The notes under the pieces: model-generated | The model's input: the letters and a program-made list of their open reading frames with translations, nothing else | Database searches by the model: none | Told to the model about the DNA's origin: nothing | Shown: one piece after another, positions 15,282 to 22,829 of the stretch | How the letters are laid out: every line of letters starts with the position of its first letter | Numbering within the stretch: the stretch's first letter is position 1 | Made by a program: the position numbers and the translations under genes | NCBI GenBank assembly: GCA_002428225.1 | Contig: DIUD01000018.1 | Location: forward strand, 23,959-56,712 | Length of the DNA: 32,754 nucleotides | Reading direction: 5' to 3' | From: Roseovarius sp. UBA6167 | GTDB taxonomy: Bacteria; Pseudomonadota; Alphaproteobacteria; Rhodobacterales; Rhodobacteraceae

Positions 15282-16037
15282 TTACCTGTCAAGAACGAAA
15301 ATCTGGTTCTGAAAGGCCGCCTTCAGCACCGCTTGCGCCGTGGTTTCCACAGACAGCGCATGGCGGGCAAGGCGCAGATGTTTTTCGACCGTCACGGGCC
15401 TCAGCCCCATGAGAACAGCGATGTCCTGGATCGTCTTGCCATCGCTGACCCAGCCCAGAACCTCGCGCTGCCGGTCAGTGAGGGGGTGTTTGGGCGATTG
15501 GTAGGGCAGGGACAGGATGCAGCGATGCGCGATATTGTTGAGCGCAAGGATCGTCGCGCCGTCCGCCCGCCAGATCGCATCGACCTCCGCCTGCGTCATC
15601 TCGGCGTGTGCCGTCAGCGCAATCGCCGCCTTCATGCGCGGATGCAACGACTTGAAGCTGATGGAATAGCCCGCCGTGACACCATGCTTGCGGTTGAAGT
15701 CGATCACCGCGCGCTCCTCCAGGGTGAGATCATCCGTGGCAAGGCGTTCGTCGAGCAGCGACCAGGAACAGGCACCGTCATGATCCAGCGACCAGCGCAA
15801 CATCGGCGCGTGGAAATAGAGCCCGCCCTGCACGAATCCTTCGATATAGGCGGGCGTGTGATTGGTCAGGACAATGAAATCGTCCGGGTTACCGAGCGAC
15901 TTCGAGGTGCGGAACTGCGTGCAGCCATAGAGCAGCCTGTCGAACCCGTAATCGGCCATGGCGCGCGTGTGGACGTCCCACAACTCCTCGATGGTCGTGG
16001 CATCAAGCAGCCGGGTGACAGCCACCGGATCGATCAT
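15282..16037 (-). CDS. LuxR-type regulator with autoinducer-binding domain (solo)
   Basis: 251 residues. The N-terminal ligand domain (about 15-165) resembles the VjbR/roseobacter LuxR solos. The C-terminal LuxR helix-turn-helix is at about 185-245 (LTDRQREVLGWVSDGKTIQD, then TVEKHLRLARHAL). In acyl-homoserine-lactone receptors a conserved Asp-Pro follows the ligand helix. Here the matching segment is YFHAPMLRW, with Ala77-Pro78 in place of Asp-Pro; the following Trp92 and Gly119 are kept. Ligand choice may therefore differ from classic signals. The ATG overlaps the aroQ stop by four bases, so it is translated from the aroQ message. No luxI-like synthase gene is nearby. Targets are unknown. 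Confidence 0.88.
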   Translation of the reverse strand: MIDPVAVTRLLDATTIEELWDVHTRAMADYGFDRLLYGCTQFRTSKSLGNPDDFIVLTNHTPAYIEGFVQGGLYFHAPMLRWSLDHDGACSWSLLDERLATDDLTLEERAVIDFNRKHGVTAGYSISFKSLHPRMKAAIALTAHAEMTQAEVDAIWRADGATILALNNIAHRCILSLPYQSPKHPLTDRQREVLGWVSDGKTIQDIAVLMGLRPVTVEKHLRLARHALSVETTAQAVLKAAFQNQIFVLDR

Positions 16038-16477
16038 CCGGCGCGCTCCAGATGGCCGCGCATGGCGTCGATGGCAAGGAGATATCCTTGCGCGCCAAAA
16101 CCACTGATCACACCGAGCGCAACCCTGGCGATATAGGAAATGTGGCGAAAGCTCTCGCGCGCGTGGACATTGGACAGGTGCAGCTCGATTGCTGGCACCT
16201 CCGCCGCGCTGATCGCATCCATCAACGCCACCGAGGTATGAGTATAGGCACCCGCGTTGAGGATGATGCCATCATGACGGCCCCGCGCGTCGTGGATCGC
16301 ATCGACGAGCGCACCTTCGTGATTGCTCTGCGCAAAGTCGATGCGCAGACCATGGCTCTCGGCATGGGCGCGGCACATGGCCTCGATATCGGCCAATGTG
16401 GTGCGGCCATAGACCTCGGGCTGGCGCGTGCCGAGAAGATTGAGGTTCGGACCGTTGAGGATCAGAATGGATGTCAT
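16034..16477 (-). CDS. aroQ: Type II 3-dehydroquinate dehydratase
   Basis: This shikimate-pathway enzyme turns 3-dehydroquinate into 3-dehydroshikimate. The 147-residue protein has the complete type II signature: LILNGPNLNLLGTRQPEVYG with catalytic Arg and Tyr in the mobile loop, DFAQSNHEGALVDAIHDA, LNAGAYTHTSVAL, and the second active-site His in ELHLSNVHARESFRH. Length is normal. It shares a four-base overlap with the luxR-type gene downstream, an unusual partner for aroQ (accB/accC is the more common neighbour). The 201 bases upstream contain a strong AT-rich dyad. Confidence 0.97.
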   Translation of the reverse strand: MTSILILNGPNLNLLGTRQPEVYGRTTLADIEAMCRAHAESHGLRIDFAQSNHEGALVDAIHDARGRHDGIILNAGAYTHTSVALMDAISAAEVPAIELHLSNVHARESFRHISYIARVALGVISGFGAQGYLLAIDAMRGHLERAG

Positions 16478-16631
16478 GCGAAACGCTCCTTCGTCGATGG
16501 AGATAAACCGCTTGCCGGGTTTCTGTCGAGGGGCAGCATGGGAAAAGTCGCCCGAAGGACGTATTCAACTCAACCGGCCAGTTCCATGATTTCAGGTTCT
16601 AATCTGATGCACGGACCGCACCTTTATCATT

Positions 16632-16664
16632 TGATATTACATAATACCGATTATGCGAATATCA
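16632..16664. promoter_or_regulatory. 33-base AT-rich dyad upstream of aroQ-luxR
   Basis: TGATATT and AATATCA form the outer arms. CATAAT and ATTATG form the inner arms around ACCG. Thirteen paired positions are kept, in a local AT-rich island within GC-rich DNA. An 8-base direct repeat, TATCATTT, starts at 16625 and again at 16660. The site lies 155 bases upstream of aroQ and just after the MATE stop. It may be an operator, perhaps for the LuxR-type protein; a terminator is less likely given the AT-rich stem. Confidence 0.55.
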
Positions 16665-16678
16665 TTTTCCGGTGGCGT

Positions 16679-18082
16679 TCAGCGATAGCTTCGGTGTGAC
16701 ACCACCTGCATCCGCTGGTCCGGGCACGAATATTGCGGGCTCAGAGGATCGCGGCACGGCGCCACGATCACTCGCAGCCCCAGCCAGATTGCCAGCGCCG
16801 CGAACACCGCCCCGCCGACCGCCTGCCCGACGAGAACACCCTCGGGCCCCCAGATCATCCCGAACCAGACCGCAAACGGCCAGGTGCCGATCGTGTTGCG
16901 CCCCCAGTTGATCAGTGTCGAGTATCCCGGATGGCCGAGATTGTTGAAGGCCGCGTTGGAGACGAAGATCGCGCCGTTGAAAATCATGGCCAGCGCCAGC
17001 GGTCCCATGAACAGATAAAGCAGATCCCGCATCTCGCCAGTCGCATCGAACAGGTCCGCCACGGGCTCGCGCACAAGGAAGAGGAGCGCCGAGACCCCGA
17101 GAACGTAAATCGTCAGGAACCGAAGCCCCTCGCGGAACGTGCCCAGAACGCGGTCCATCCGCCCTGCCCCGAAATTCTGCGCAAAGATCGGACCGACCGC
17201 GCCCGACAATGCCAGGATCACCGCCGAGACGAACGGCACCAGACGGTTGATGACCGCCATGCCCGCCACCGCGTCCGAACCGTAGCGCGCCATTTCGCGG
17301 GTGACGATCGCCGCGCCGACGGGTGTTGCCACCGTGGCAAGCATCGCCGGCACCGCGATGCCAAGGGCCGTGCCCAGGTCGCGCCGCAGGCAAGGCAGGT
17401 CCGGCCAGCAGAACCCGCGATGATGCCGCTGCACCAGCCAGAGCGCCATGGCCGCCGTGACCAGCCGCGCCAGCACCGTTGCAATTGCCGCCCCGTCAAG
17501 ACCAAGCCCAAGCGCAAAGATCAGGACAGGGTCGGCCACCCCGTTGACGAGGGCCCCCAGCAGCGACGGAGTCATCGCGTTGCGCGCGTCGCCATGGGCG
17601 CGCAGCACCGCAACCGCGACCATCGACAGCCCCGAAAGCGCGGTGGCCGGAAGGATGATCCACAGATAGCGCGCGGCTAGCGCCGCTACCTCCCCCTCCG
17701 CCCCGATCAGGCCGAGAAGGAAATGAATGTTCGGCAAGGCCAGAATCGGCACCAGCGCGCCGAAACCGACCGCCACCACCGCAGCGCTCGCGGCGTGTTC
17801 GGCGGCCAGGCGTTTGTCGCCTTGCCCAAGTCCCCGCGCCACGAGCGCGCCCGCCGCGATCGACAGGCCGATATTCATCGCGCTGGCAAAAAACATCACC
17901 ACCCCGGCATAGCCCGCTGCCGCCGCGAGCTCCGCCTGCCCCAGCATCGAGATGAAAAGCACGTCGATCAGATCGACGGCAAAGATCGCCGCGATGCCGA
18001 GGCTCGACGTGACGGACATGACCGTGACGTGCCGAAAGAGACTGCCTTGGGTAAACTGTGCGCCGGTATCGGTCAGGGCCAT
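16679..18082 (-). CDS. MATE-family efflux transporter
   Basis: 467 residues with about twelve hydrophobic segments, the size and pattern of Na+/H+-coupled multidrug and toxin extrusion pumps. The first half has AAAAGYAGVVMFFASAMNIGLSI-like packing, here interrupted only by usual MATE loops. The second half repeats the fold, including AIFVSNAAFNNLGHPGYSTLINWGRN, a typical MATE stretch near segment 10 (quoted in two parts: AIFVSNAAFNNLGHP and GYSTLINWGRN). Substrate cannot be predicted. It is transcribed toward aroQ but separated from it by 201 bases with a dyad, so a shared transcript is uncertain. The gap upstream toward the acyl-CoA dehydrogenase holds a possible gene remnant. Confidence 0.93.
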   Translation of the reverse strand: MALTDTGAQFTQGSLFRHVTVMSVTSSLGIAAIFAVDLIDVLFISMLGQAELAAAAGYAGVVMFFASAMNIGLSIAAGALVARGLGQGDKRLAAEHAASAAVVAVGFGALVPILALPNIHFLLGLIGAEGEVAALAARYLWIILPATALSGLSMVAVAVLRAHGDARNAMTPSLLGALVNGVADPVLIFALGLGLDGAAIATVLARLVTAAMALWLVQRHHRGFCWPDLPCLRRDLGTALGIAVPAMLATVATPVGAAIVTREMARYGSDAVAGMAVINRLVPFVSAVILALSGAVGPIFAQNFGAGRMDRVLGTFREGLRFLTIYVLGVSALLFLVREPVADLFDATGEMRDLLYLFMGPLALAMIFNGAIFVSNAAFNNLGHPGYSTLINWGRNTIGTWPFAVWFGMIWGPEGVLVGQAVGGAVFAALAIWLGLRVIVAPCRDPLSPQYSCPDQRMQVVSHRSYR

Positions 18083-18199
18083 GTGCTGCTCCGTAGTGCT
18101 TCACGGGGAGATAGGCGCGCCGGTCGGTGTCGCCAAGCCGCGGGCAGACACACGACCTGTGCGAAAATGTCATGTCGCGGCGGCGGCAGGATGGACGAT

Positions 18200-18302
18200 G
18201 CCTGCGCTCGCCTCCTGCCGCAGGAAGACCGACGTAACCGCCGCCGATAATGGCAAGCTCGGCGCTCTCGAACGCATGAGTATTTGCCCGGGTTGGCGCC
18301 AC
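18200..18302 (-). pseudogene. Possible N-terminal remnant of a Rossmann-fold oxidoreductase
   Basis: Just after the acyl-CoA dehydrogenase stop, the minus strand has AGGAGGTG and then an open frame. Its product contains SAELAIIGGGYVGLPAA, a dinucleotide-binding beta-alpha-beta start (GxGxxG) like that of FAD- or NAD-dependent enzymes. Similarity stops after about 35 residues in Arg-rich nonsense, and the frame then runs out of phase across the MATE start. It could be the leftover of a deleted downstream gene, or chance. The segment is short and has not been compared with anything. Confidence 0.3.
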
Positions 18303-18314
18303 CTCCTGCCGTGA

Positions 18315-19538
18315 TCAGAAAAACGCCTGAAGCCCGGTCTGCGCCCGCCCGAGGATGAGCGCGTGGACGTCATGCGTGCCTTCGTAGGTGTTGACCGTCT
18401 CGAGGTTGACCATGTGGCGAATGACCTGAAATTCCTCGGAAATCCCGTTGCCGCCATGCATGTCGCGGGCGTGGCGCGCGATCTCGAGCGCCTTGCCGCA
18501 ATTGTTGCGCTTGATGAGGCTGATCATCTCGGGCGCGGCATTGGCCGCATCCATCAGCCGTCCGACCCGCAGGCAGGCTTGCAGGCCAAGTGCGATTTCG
18601 GTCTGCATATTGGCAAGTTTCAACTGAAAAAGCTGCGTCTGTGCCAGCGGGCGATTGAACTGCCTGCGATCCAGCCCGTATTGCCGCGCGGCATGCCAGC
18701 AGAACTCGGCCGCGCCCATCACCCCCCAGGCGATGCCGTAACGGGCCCGGTTCAAACATCCAAAAGGCCCTTTAAGCCCTTGAACATGAGGCAAAAGCGC
18801 CGTTTCCGGCACCTCCACGCCCTCCATCACGATCTCGCCCGTGACCGAGGCGCGCAAGGACAGCTTGCCCTCGATCTTGGGCGCGCTCAGCCCCTTCATG
18901 CCCTTTTCGAGCACGAAACCCCGGATCTTGCCGTCATGCGCTTCGGACTTGGCCCAGACCACGAAAACATCGGCAATCGGGCTGTTGGATATCCACATCT
19001 TGTTGCCCGTCAGGCGATAGCCCCCGTCGATGCGCACGGCGCGGGTCTTCATGCCCGCGGGATCGCTGCCGGCATCGGGCTCGGTCAGGCCGAAACAGCC
19101 GATCAATTCACCGCTGGCCAGGCCGGGCAGGTATTTGCGGCGTTGCTCCTCGGAGCCATAGGCATAGATCGGATACATCACCAGCGAGGATTGCACGCTC
19201 ATCATCGAGCGATACCCCGAATCGACCCGCTCGATCTCGCGCGCGACAAGGCCGTAACTGACGTAATTGCTGCCAAGGCCGCCATATTCCTCGGGAATTG
19301 TCGCGCCCAGAAGGCCCATCTGCCCCATTTCCCGGAAGATCCCCGCATCCACCCGCTCTTCTCGAAAGGCCGCGATTACGCGCGGTTGCAGAACCTCCTG
19401 CGCGAAGGTTCGCGCGCTGTCCGCGATCATGCGCTCCTCTTCGGTGAGCTGGTCGGCAAGCCGGAAGGGGTCGCTCCACTCGAACGTGTCAAGGTCCGGT
19501 GCATCCTTGGCGCGCAGGGTCGGGGATTCTACGGTCAT
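18315..19538 (-). CDS. gcdH: Acyl-CoA dehydrogenase, glutaryl-CoA dehydrogenase type
   Basis: 407 residues. GcdH oxidises and decarboxylates glutaryl-CoA to crotonyl-CoA in lysine and tryptophan breakdown, using FAD and electron-transfer flavoprotein. Family marks include GLLGATIPEEYGGLGSNYVS, GCFGLTEPDAGSDPAGMKTR, the flavin-region KMWISNSPIADVFVVWAKS and the C-terminal HGGNGISEEFQVIRH. The catalytic base is Glu386 in NTYEGTHDVH, a context distinctive for glutaryl-CoA dehydrogenases. I chose the ATG at 19536-19538 (MTVESPTLRAKD); an upstream extension lacks family likeness. A LysR regulator gene starts 103 bases away on the other strand, a common arrangement for gcdH. Confidence 0.93.
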   Translation of the reverse strand: MTVESPTLRAKDAPDLDTFEWSDPFRLADQLTEEERMIADSARTFAQEVLQPRVIAAFREERVDAGIFREMGQMGLLGATIPEEYGGLGSNYVSYGLVAREIERVDSGYRSMMSVQSSLVMYPIYAYGSEEQRRKYLPGLASGELIGCFGLTEPDAGSDPAGMKTRAVRIDGGYRLTGNKMWISNSPIADVFVVWAKSEAHDGKIRGFVLEKGMKGLSAPKIEGKLSLRASVTGEIVMEGVEVPETALLPHVQGLKGPFGCLNRARYGIAWGVMGAAEFCWHAARQYGLDRRQFNRPLAQTQLFQLKLANMQTEIALGLQACLRVGRLMDAANAAPEMISLIKRNNCGKALEIARHARDMHGGNGISEEFQVIRHMVNLETVNTYEGTHDVHALILGRAQTGLQAFF

Positions 19539-19641
19539 TGTCGCCTCATTGTCGGAATTTAAGAAGTCCGGCGCAGGATACACTGGAAAAACCGGGCGGA
19601 ATAACGATAATCGCACGCAGCTCCATGAGATTTTCACAAGT
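19539..19641. promoter_or_regulatory. Divergent gcdH/LysR control region
   Basis: These 103 bases are AT-richer than both genes and must carry both promoters. LysR regulators usually bind here and control the neighbour as well as themselves. I could not fix a clear T-N11-A dyad by eye, so only the region is given. Confidence 0.5.
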
Positions 19642-20553
19642 ATGAGCCTGCCCCGACGCCTTCTCCCCTCGATTTCCGCGCTGCGCGCGCTGGAGGCGCT
19701 TGATCGCCTTGGCAGCGCGACAGCGGCGGCAAGGGAACTGGCACTTACGCAAAGCGCGGTCAGCAGGCAGTTGAAATCATTGGAGGAACAGCTTGGCGTC
19801 TCGCTGTTTTCACGGCAGGGAAGGCAGATCGCCCCGACGCCCGAGGCGGCGGCCTATGCGGCCAGGGTGCGGAACGCCTTGCAGCAGATCGCGCAAGGCT
19901 CGGTCAAGCTGACGAGCAATCCGGCCGGCGGCAGCCTCAGTCTTGCGATCCTGCCGACCTTTGGAATGCGCTGGCTGGTGCCGCGCCTGGCCGAGTTCGC
20001 CCGCCTGCACCCGGAAGTGACGATCAACCTTTCCACCCGGTTGAAGCCGTTTAACTTTGCCTCGGAACAATTTGATGCGGCGATACATTTCGGAAAAGCA
20101 GATTGGCCGGGAACGGCCGCCCTGCGGCTCAGGAGCGAGGCGGTCCTGCCGGTCGCCGCGCCTGATCTTCTCGCCCGATACGGGCCGCTCACGCGCGCGG
20201 CGGACGTGCTGCGCCTGCCGCTTCTGCATATCGAAACCCGGCCCCATGCCTGGAGCGAATGGCTCGCGGCGCATGGGATTGACGAGGCGCGGCCGGGCGG
20301 CACGATACATGACCAATTCTCAACAATCACGCAAGCGGCCCTGCACGGCCTCGGCGTGGCGCTGCTGCCTGATTACCTCGCGGAACAGGATCTTGCCACG
20401 GGCCGCCTTGCCGTGGTCTGGGGCGGCAGGACGCTGATGAACGGCGCGTATTACCTTGTCTGGCCCGACGCGGCCGCGCGCGACCCGGCGCTCGTGACAT
20501 TTCGCGACTGGCTGGCAAGGCAGGCCGAGGATGAAGACCCCCTGCCCCGTTGA
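19642..20553 (+). CDS. LysR-family regulator (GcvA-like), likely controls gcdH
   Basis: 303 residues. The N-terminal winged helix-turn-helix spans about 5-65 (ISALRALEALDRLGSATAAA, then LTQSAVSRQLKSLEEQLGVS), and a periplasmic-binding-like effector domain follows from about 90. The LFSRQGRQIAPTPEAAAYA stretch and the LPDYLAEQDLATGRL end resemble GcvA-type LysR proteins. It is divergent from gcdH, so by family habit it probably regulates that gene in response to a pathway metabolite. The effector is not predictable. Its stop is only 15 bases from the convergent phoB stop, with no terminator between them. Confidence 0.9.
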   Translation: MSLPRRLLPSISALRALEALDRLGSATAAARELALTQSAVSRQLKSLEEQLGVSLFSRQGRQIAPTPEAAAYAARVRNALQQIAQGSVKLTSNPAGGSLSLAILPTFGMRWLVPRLAEFARLHPEVTINLSTRLKPFNFASEQFDAAIHFGKADWPGTAALRLRSEAVLPVAAPDLLARYGPLTRAADVLRLPLLHIETRPHAWSEWLAAHGIDEARPGGTIHDQFSTITQAALHGLGVALLPDYLAEQDLATGRLAVVWGGRTLMNGAYYLVWPDAAARDPALVTFRDWLARQAEDEDPLPR

Positions 20554-20568
20554 TCGCAACCGGCAGGC

Positions 20569-21258
20569 TTAACCGAGCGCGTAGCCTGCCCCGCGCACGG
20601 TGCGCAGCGGATCCTCGCCACCGTGCTGGCAAAGCGCCTTGCGCAGCCGCCCGATATGCACATCCACGGTGCGCGTATCGACGTAGATATCGCGGCCCCA
20701 GACCCGGTCGAGCAACTGCTCGCGCGACCAGACGCGGCCCGGCTTTTCCATGAAGGTCGTGAGCAGGCGAAACTCGGTCGGGCCAAGCTTGAGCGGCCTT
20801 TCGCTGCGCGTCACCCGATGGGTTTCGGAATCGAGCACGATATCCATGTATTCCAGCCGCTCGCCCACGCTTGCGGGCCGCGTGCGGCGCAGTTGCGCGC
20901 GCACGCGCGCCATGAGTTCCACTAGCGAATAGGGTTTGATAACATAGTCATCGGCGCCGGTTTCCAGCCCGCGCACGCGGTCCACCTCCTCGCAGCGGGC
21001 CGAGAGCATGATGATCGGAATGGCGCGCGTCTCCGAGCGGATCTTGAGCTGGCGGCAGACCTCGATCCCCGATACATTGGGCATCATCCAGTCGAGCACG
21101 ATGATGTCGGGCGGCATTTCCGCCACCATCATCAATGCCTCTTCGCCGTTGCTGGCGGTCAGCACGCGAAAGCCGTCCGCTTCGAGATTGTAGCCGAGAA
21201 CCTCCCGCTGGGCAGGCTCGTCCTCGACCAGAAGCACGGTGGGTTGATCGGCGGGCAT
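20569..21258 (-). CDS. phoB: Phosphate regulon response regulator PhoB
   Basis: 229 residues: receiver domain (1-120) with acidic pocket Glu12/Asp13, phospho-acceptor Asp56 in IIVLDWMMPN and Lys in VIKPYS. An OmpR/PhoB winged-helix domain follows (about 130-229), with LGPTEFRLLTTFMEKPGRVW and VDVHIGRLRKAL. When phosphate is scarce it is phosphorylated by PhoR and binds PHO boxes. It is the last gene of the minus-strand pst-pho block, 16 bases after phoU. A PHO box precedes pstS, so the regulator probably raises its own level through read-through from pstS. Confidence 0.97.
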   Translation of the reverse strand: MPADQPTVLLVEDEPAQREVLGYNLEADGFRVLTASNGEEALMMVAEMPPDIIVLDWMMPNVSGIEVCRQLKIRSETRAIPIIMLSARCEEVDRVRGLETGADDYVIKPYSLVELMARVRAQLRRTRPASVGERLEYMDIVLDSETHRVTRSERPLKLGPTEFRLLTTFMEKPGRVWSREQLLDRVWGRDIYVDTRTVDVHIGRLRKALCQHGGEDPLRTVRGAGYALG

Positions 21259-21274
21259 CGGTTATGTCCTTCGT

Positions 21275-21994
21275 TCAGGAGGGAGCGATGGAGGGGTCGG
21301 TCGAGGTCTTGTCGGCCTTGGGGCGCGGCTCGTCCGGCATCTTGCCGGTGACGAGATAGATCACCTGCTCGGCCACCGAAGTGACCAGATCGCCCATCCG
21401 CTCGATATTCTTGGCGATGAAGTGCAGGTGCATACAGGGCGTGATGTTGCGCGGGTCTTCCATCATGAAGGTAAGGAATTCGCGGAAGATGGCATTATAC
21501 ATCTGGTCCACGTCCTCATCGCGGTTGATTACCTCATGGGCAAGATCGGCGTCGCGCTGGATATAGGCGTCCAGCACGTCCTTGAGCATCTCCTCCACCT
21601 CGCGCGCCATGCGTCGCAGAGCGGCAGGCGAGCCGTTGACGGGTGCCATGCTCGACAGCACCGAGGTCCGCTTGGCGATGTTCTTGGCATAGTCGCCGAT
21701 CCGCTCGAGGCTGGCGGAAATCTTGATCACGGTGAGCACAAGCCGCAGGTCATTTGCCGTCGGCGCGCGAAGAGCGAGCAAGCGCGCGGCCTCTTCGTTG
21801 ATTTGCTCTTCGAGCGCGTCGATGGCGCGGTCGCGGTTGCGCACTTCTTCGGCCAACTCGTCGTCGCGCGTCTCGAGCGAGCGCGCGGCATCCGAGATCG
21901 CGCGCTCGACCATGCCACCCATCTTCATGATCTGGGCCTGGATGGCCTCCAGATCCCGGTCAAAAGAAGAAACGATATGCTGATGATCGGTCAT
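21275..21994 (-). CDS. phoU: Phosphate signalling protein PhoU
   Basis: 239 residues with two PhoU three-helix repeats. The start HIVSSFDRDLEAIQAQIMKM and the motif RIGDYAKNIAKR, repeated later as RMGDLVTSVAEQ, are the metal-binding E/D-x-x-D signatures. PhoU links the Pst transporter with PhoR and keeps the regulon off when phosphate is plentiful. I chose the ATG at 21992-21994 (MTDHQH) because the sequence then aligns with the family start and AAGGA lies upstream. An ATG at 22010-22012 overlapping the pstB stop would add six residues and cannot be excluded. Confidence 0.96.
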   Translation of the reverse strand: MTDHQHIVSSFDRDLEAIQAQIMKMGGMVERAISDAARSLETRDDELAEEVRNRDRAIDALEEQINEEAARLLALRAPTANDLRLVLTVIKISASLERIGDYAKNIAKRTSVLSSMAPVNGSPAALRRMAREVEEMLKDVLDAYIQRDADLAHEVINRDEDVDQMYNAIFREFLTFMMEDPRNITPCMHLHFIAKNIERMGDLVTSVAEQVIYLVTGKMPDEPRPKADKTSTDPSIAPS

Positions 21995-22008
21995 GTCTGA
22001 TCCTTGCC

Positions 22009-22806
22009 TCATCCGATTCGGCCGGTGATATAGCTTTCGGTGCGCGAATCCCTGGGGTTGGTGAAAATCTGCGCGGTATCGCCGAATTCGACGAGATCGC
22101 CCAGATGGAAAAACGCGGTTTTCTGACTGACGCGCGCGGCCTGCTGCATCGAGTGGGTGACGATCACCACCGAATATTCCTGCCGCAACTCGTCGATCAG
22201 TTCCTCCACCTGCGCGGTGGCGATGGGGTCAAGCGCCGAGCACGGCTCGTCCATCAAAAGCACCTCGGGCGCGGTGGCGACGGCGCGGGCGATGCACAGG
22301 CGCTGCTGCTGGCCCCCCGAGAGGCCGGTGCCCGGCTCTTGCAGCCGGTCCTTGGCCTCGTCCCAGAGCGCGGCACGGCGTAGCGATTTCTCCACGATCA
22401 CGTCGAGATCGGCCTTGCTGCGCGCAAGCCCGTGGATGCGCGGGCCATAGGCCACGTTGTCGTAGATCGACTTGGGGAACGGGTTGGGCTTCTGGAACAC
22501 CATGCCGACCTTGGCGCGCAACTGAACCGGGTCGATGCGCTTGTCATATATGTCGGCCCCGTCGAGCGTGATCTTGCCGGTCACGCGGCAGATGTCGATG
22601 GTGTCGTTCATCCGGTTGAGACAGCGCAGGAAGGTGGACTTGCCACAGCCCGACGGGCCGATGAAGGCGGTCACGGTGTTGTCGAGGATATCGACATCCA
22701 CCCCCTTGATGGCCTCGGTCTCGCCGTAGAACACATGCACGTCGCGGGCCGAGAATTTCACTGTGTTGTTGTCCACCGATCTCTCCAGTGTGGGCGTATC
22801 ATACAT
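22009..22806 (-). CDS. pstB: Phosphate ABC transporter ATP-binding protein PstB
   Basis: 265 residues. Walker A is GPSGCGKST, the Q-loop region is MVFQKPNPFPKSIYDNVAYG (characteristic for PstB), the ABC signature is LSGGQQQR, and Walker B is VLLMDEPCSALDP with the following H-loop (IVTHSMQQA). It powers phosphate import by PstSCAB. The start MYDTPTLERS is preceded by GAGAGGA. pstA lies 23 bases upstream and phoU directly downstream. All catalytic motifs are intact. Confidence 0.98.
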   Translation of the reverse strand: MYDTPTLERSVDNNTVKFSARDVHVFYGETEAIKGVDVDILDNTVTAFIGPSGCGKSTFLRCLNRMNDTIDICRVTGKITLDGADIYDKRIDPVQLRAKVGMVFQKPNPFPKSIYDNVAYGPRIHGLARSKADLDVIVEKSLRRAALWDEAKDRLQEPGTGLSGGQQQRLCIARAVATAPEVLLMDEPCSALDPIATAQVEELIDELRQEYSVVIVTHSMQQAARVSQKTAFFHLGDLVEFGDTAQIFTNPRDSRTESYITGRIG

Positions 22807-22829
22807 CGGGCTGTCCTCTCGGGTCCGGG

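Noticed and set aside
14983..15312. 109-codon plus-strand open frame in the tsf-luxR gap
   Set aside because: No ribosome site, no family likeness, and it runs into the antisense of luxR; the inverted repeats inside it explain the region better.
16632..16664. Intrinsic terminator of the MATE gene
   Set aside because: The stem is AT-rich and the minus-strand side lacks a T-run, so an operator fits better, though a 3'-end role is not fully excluded.
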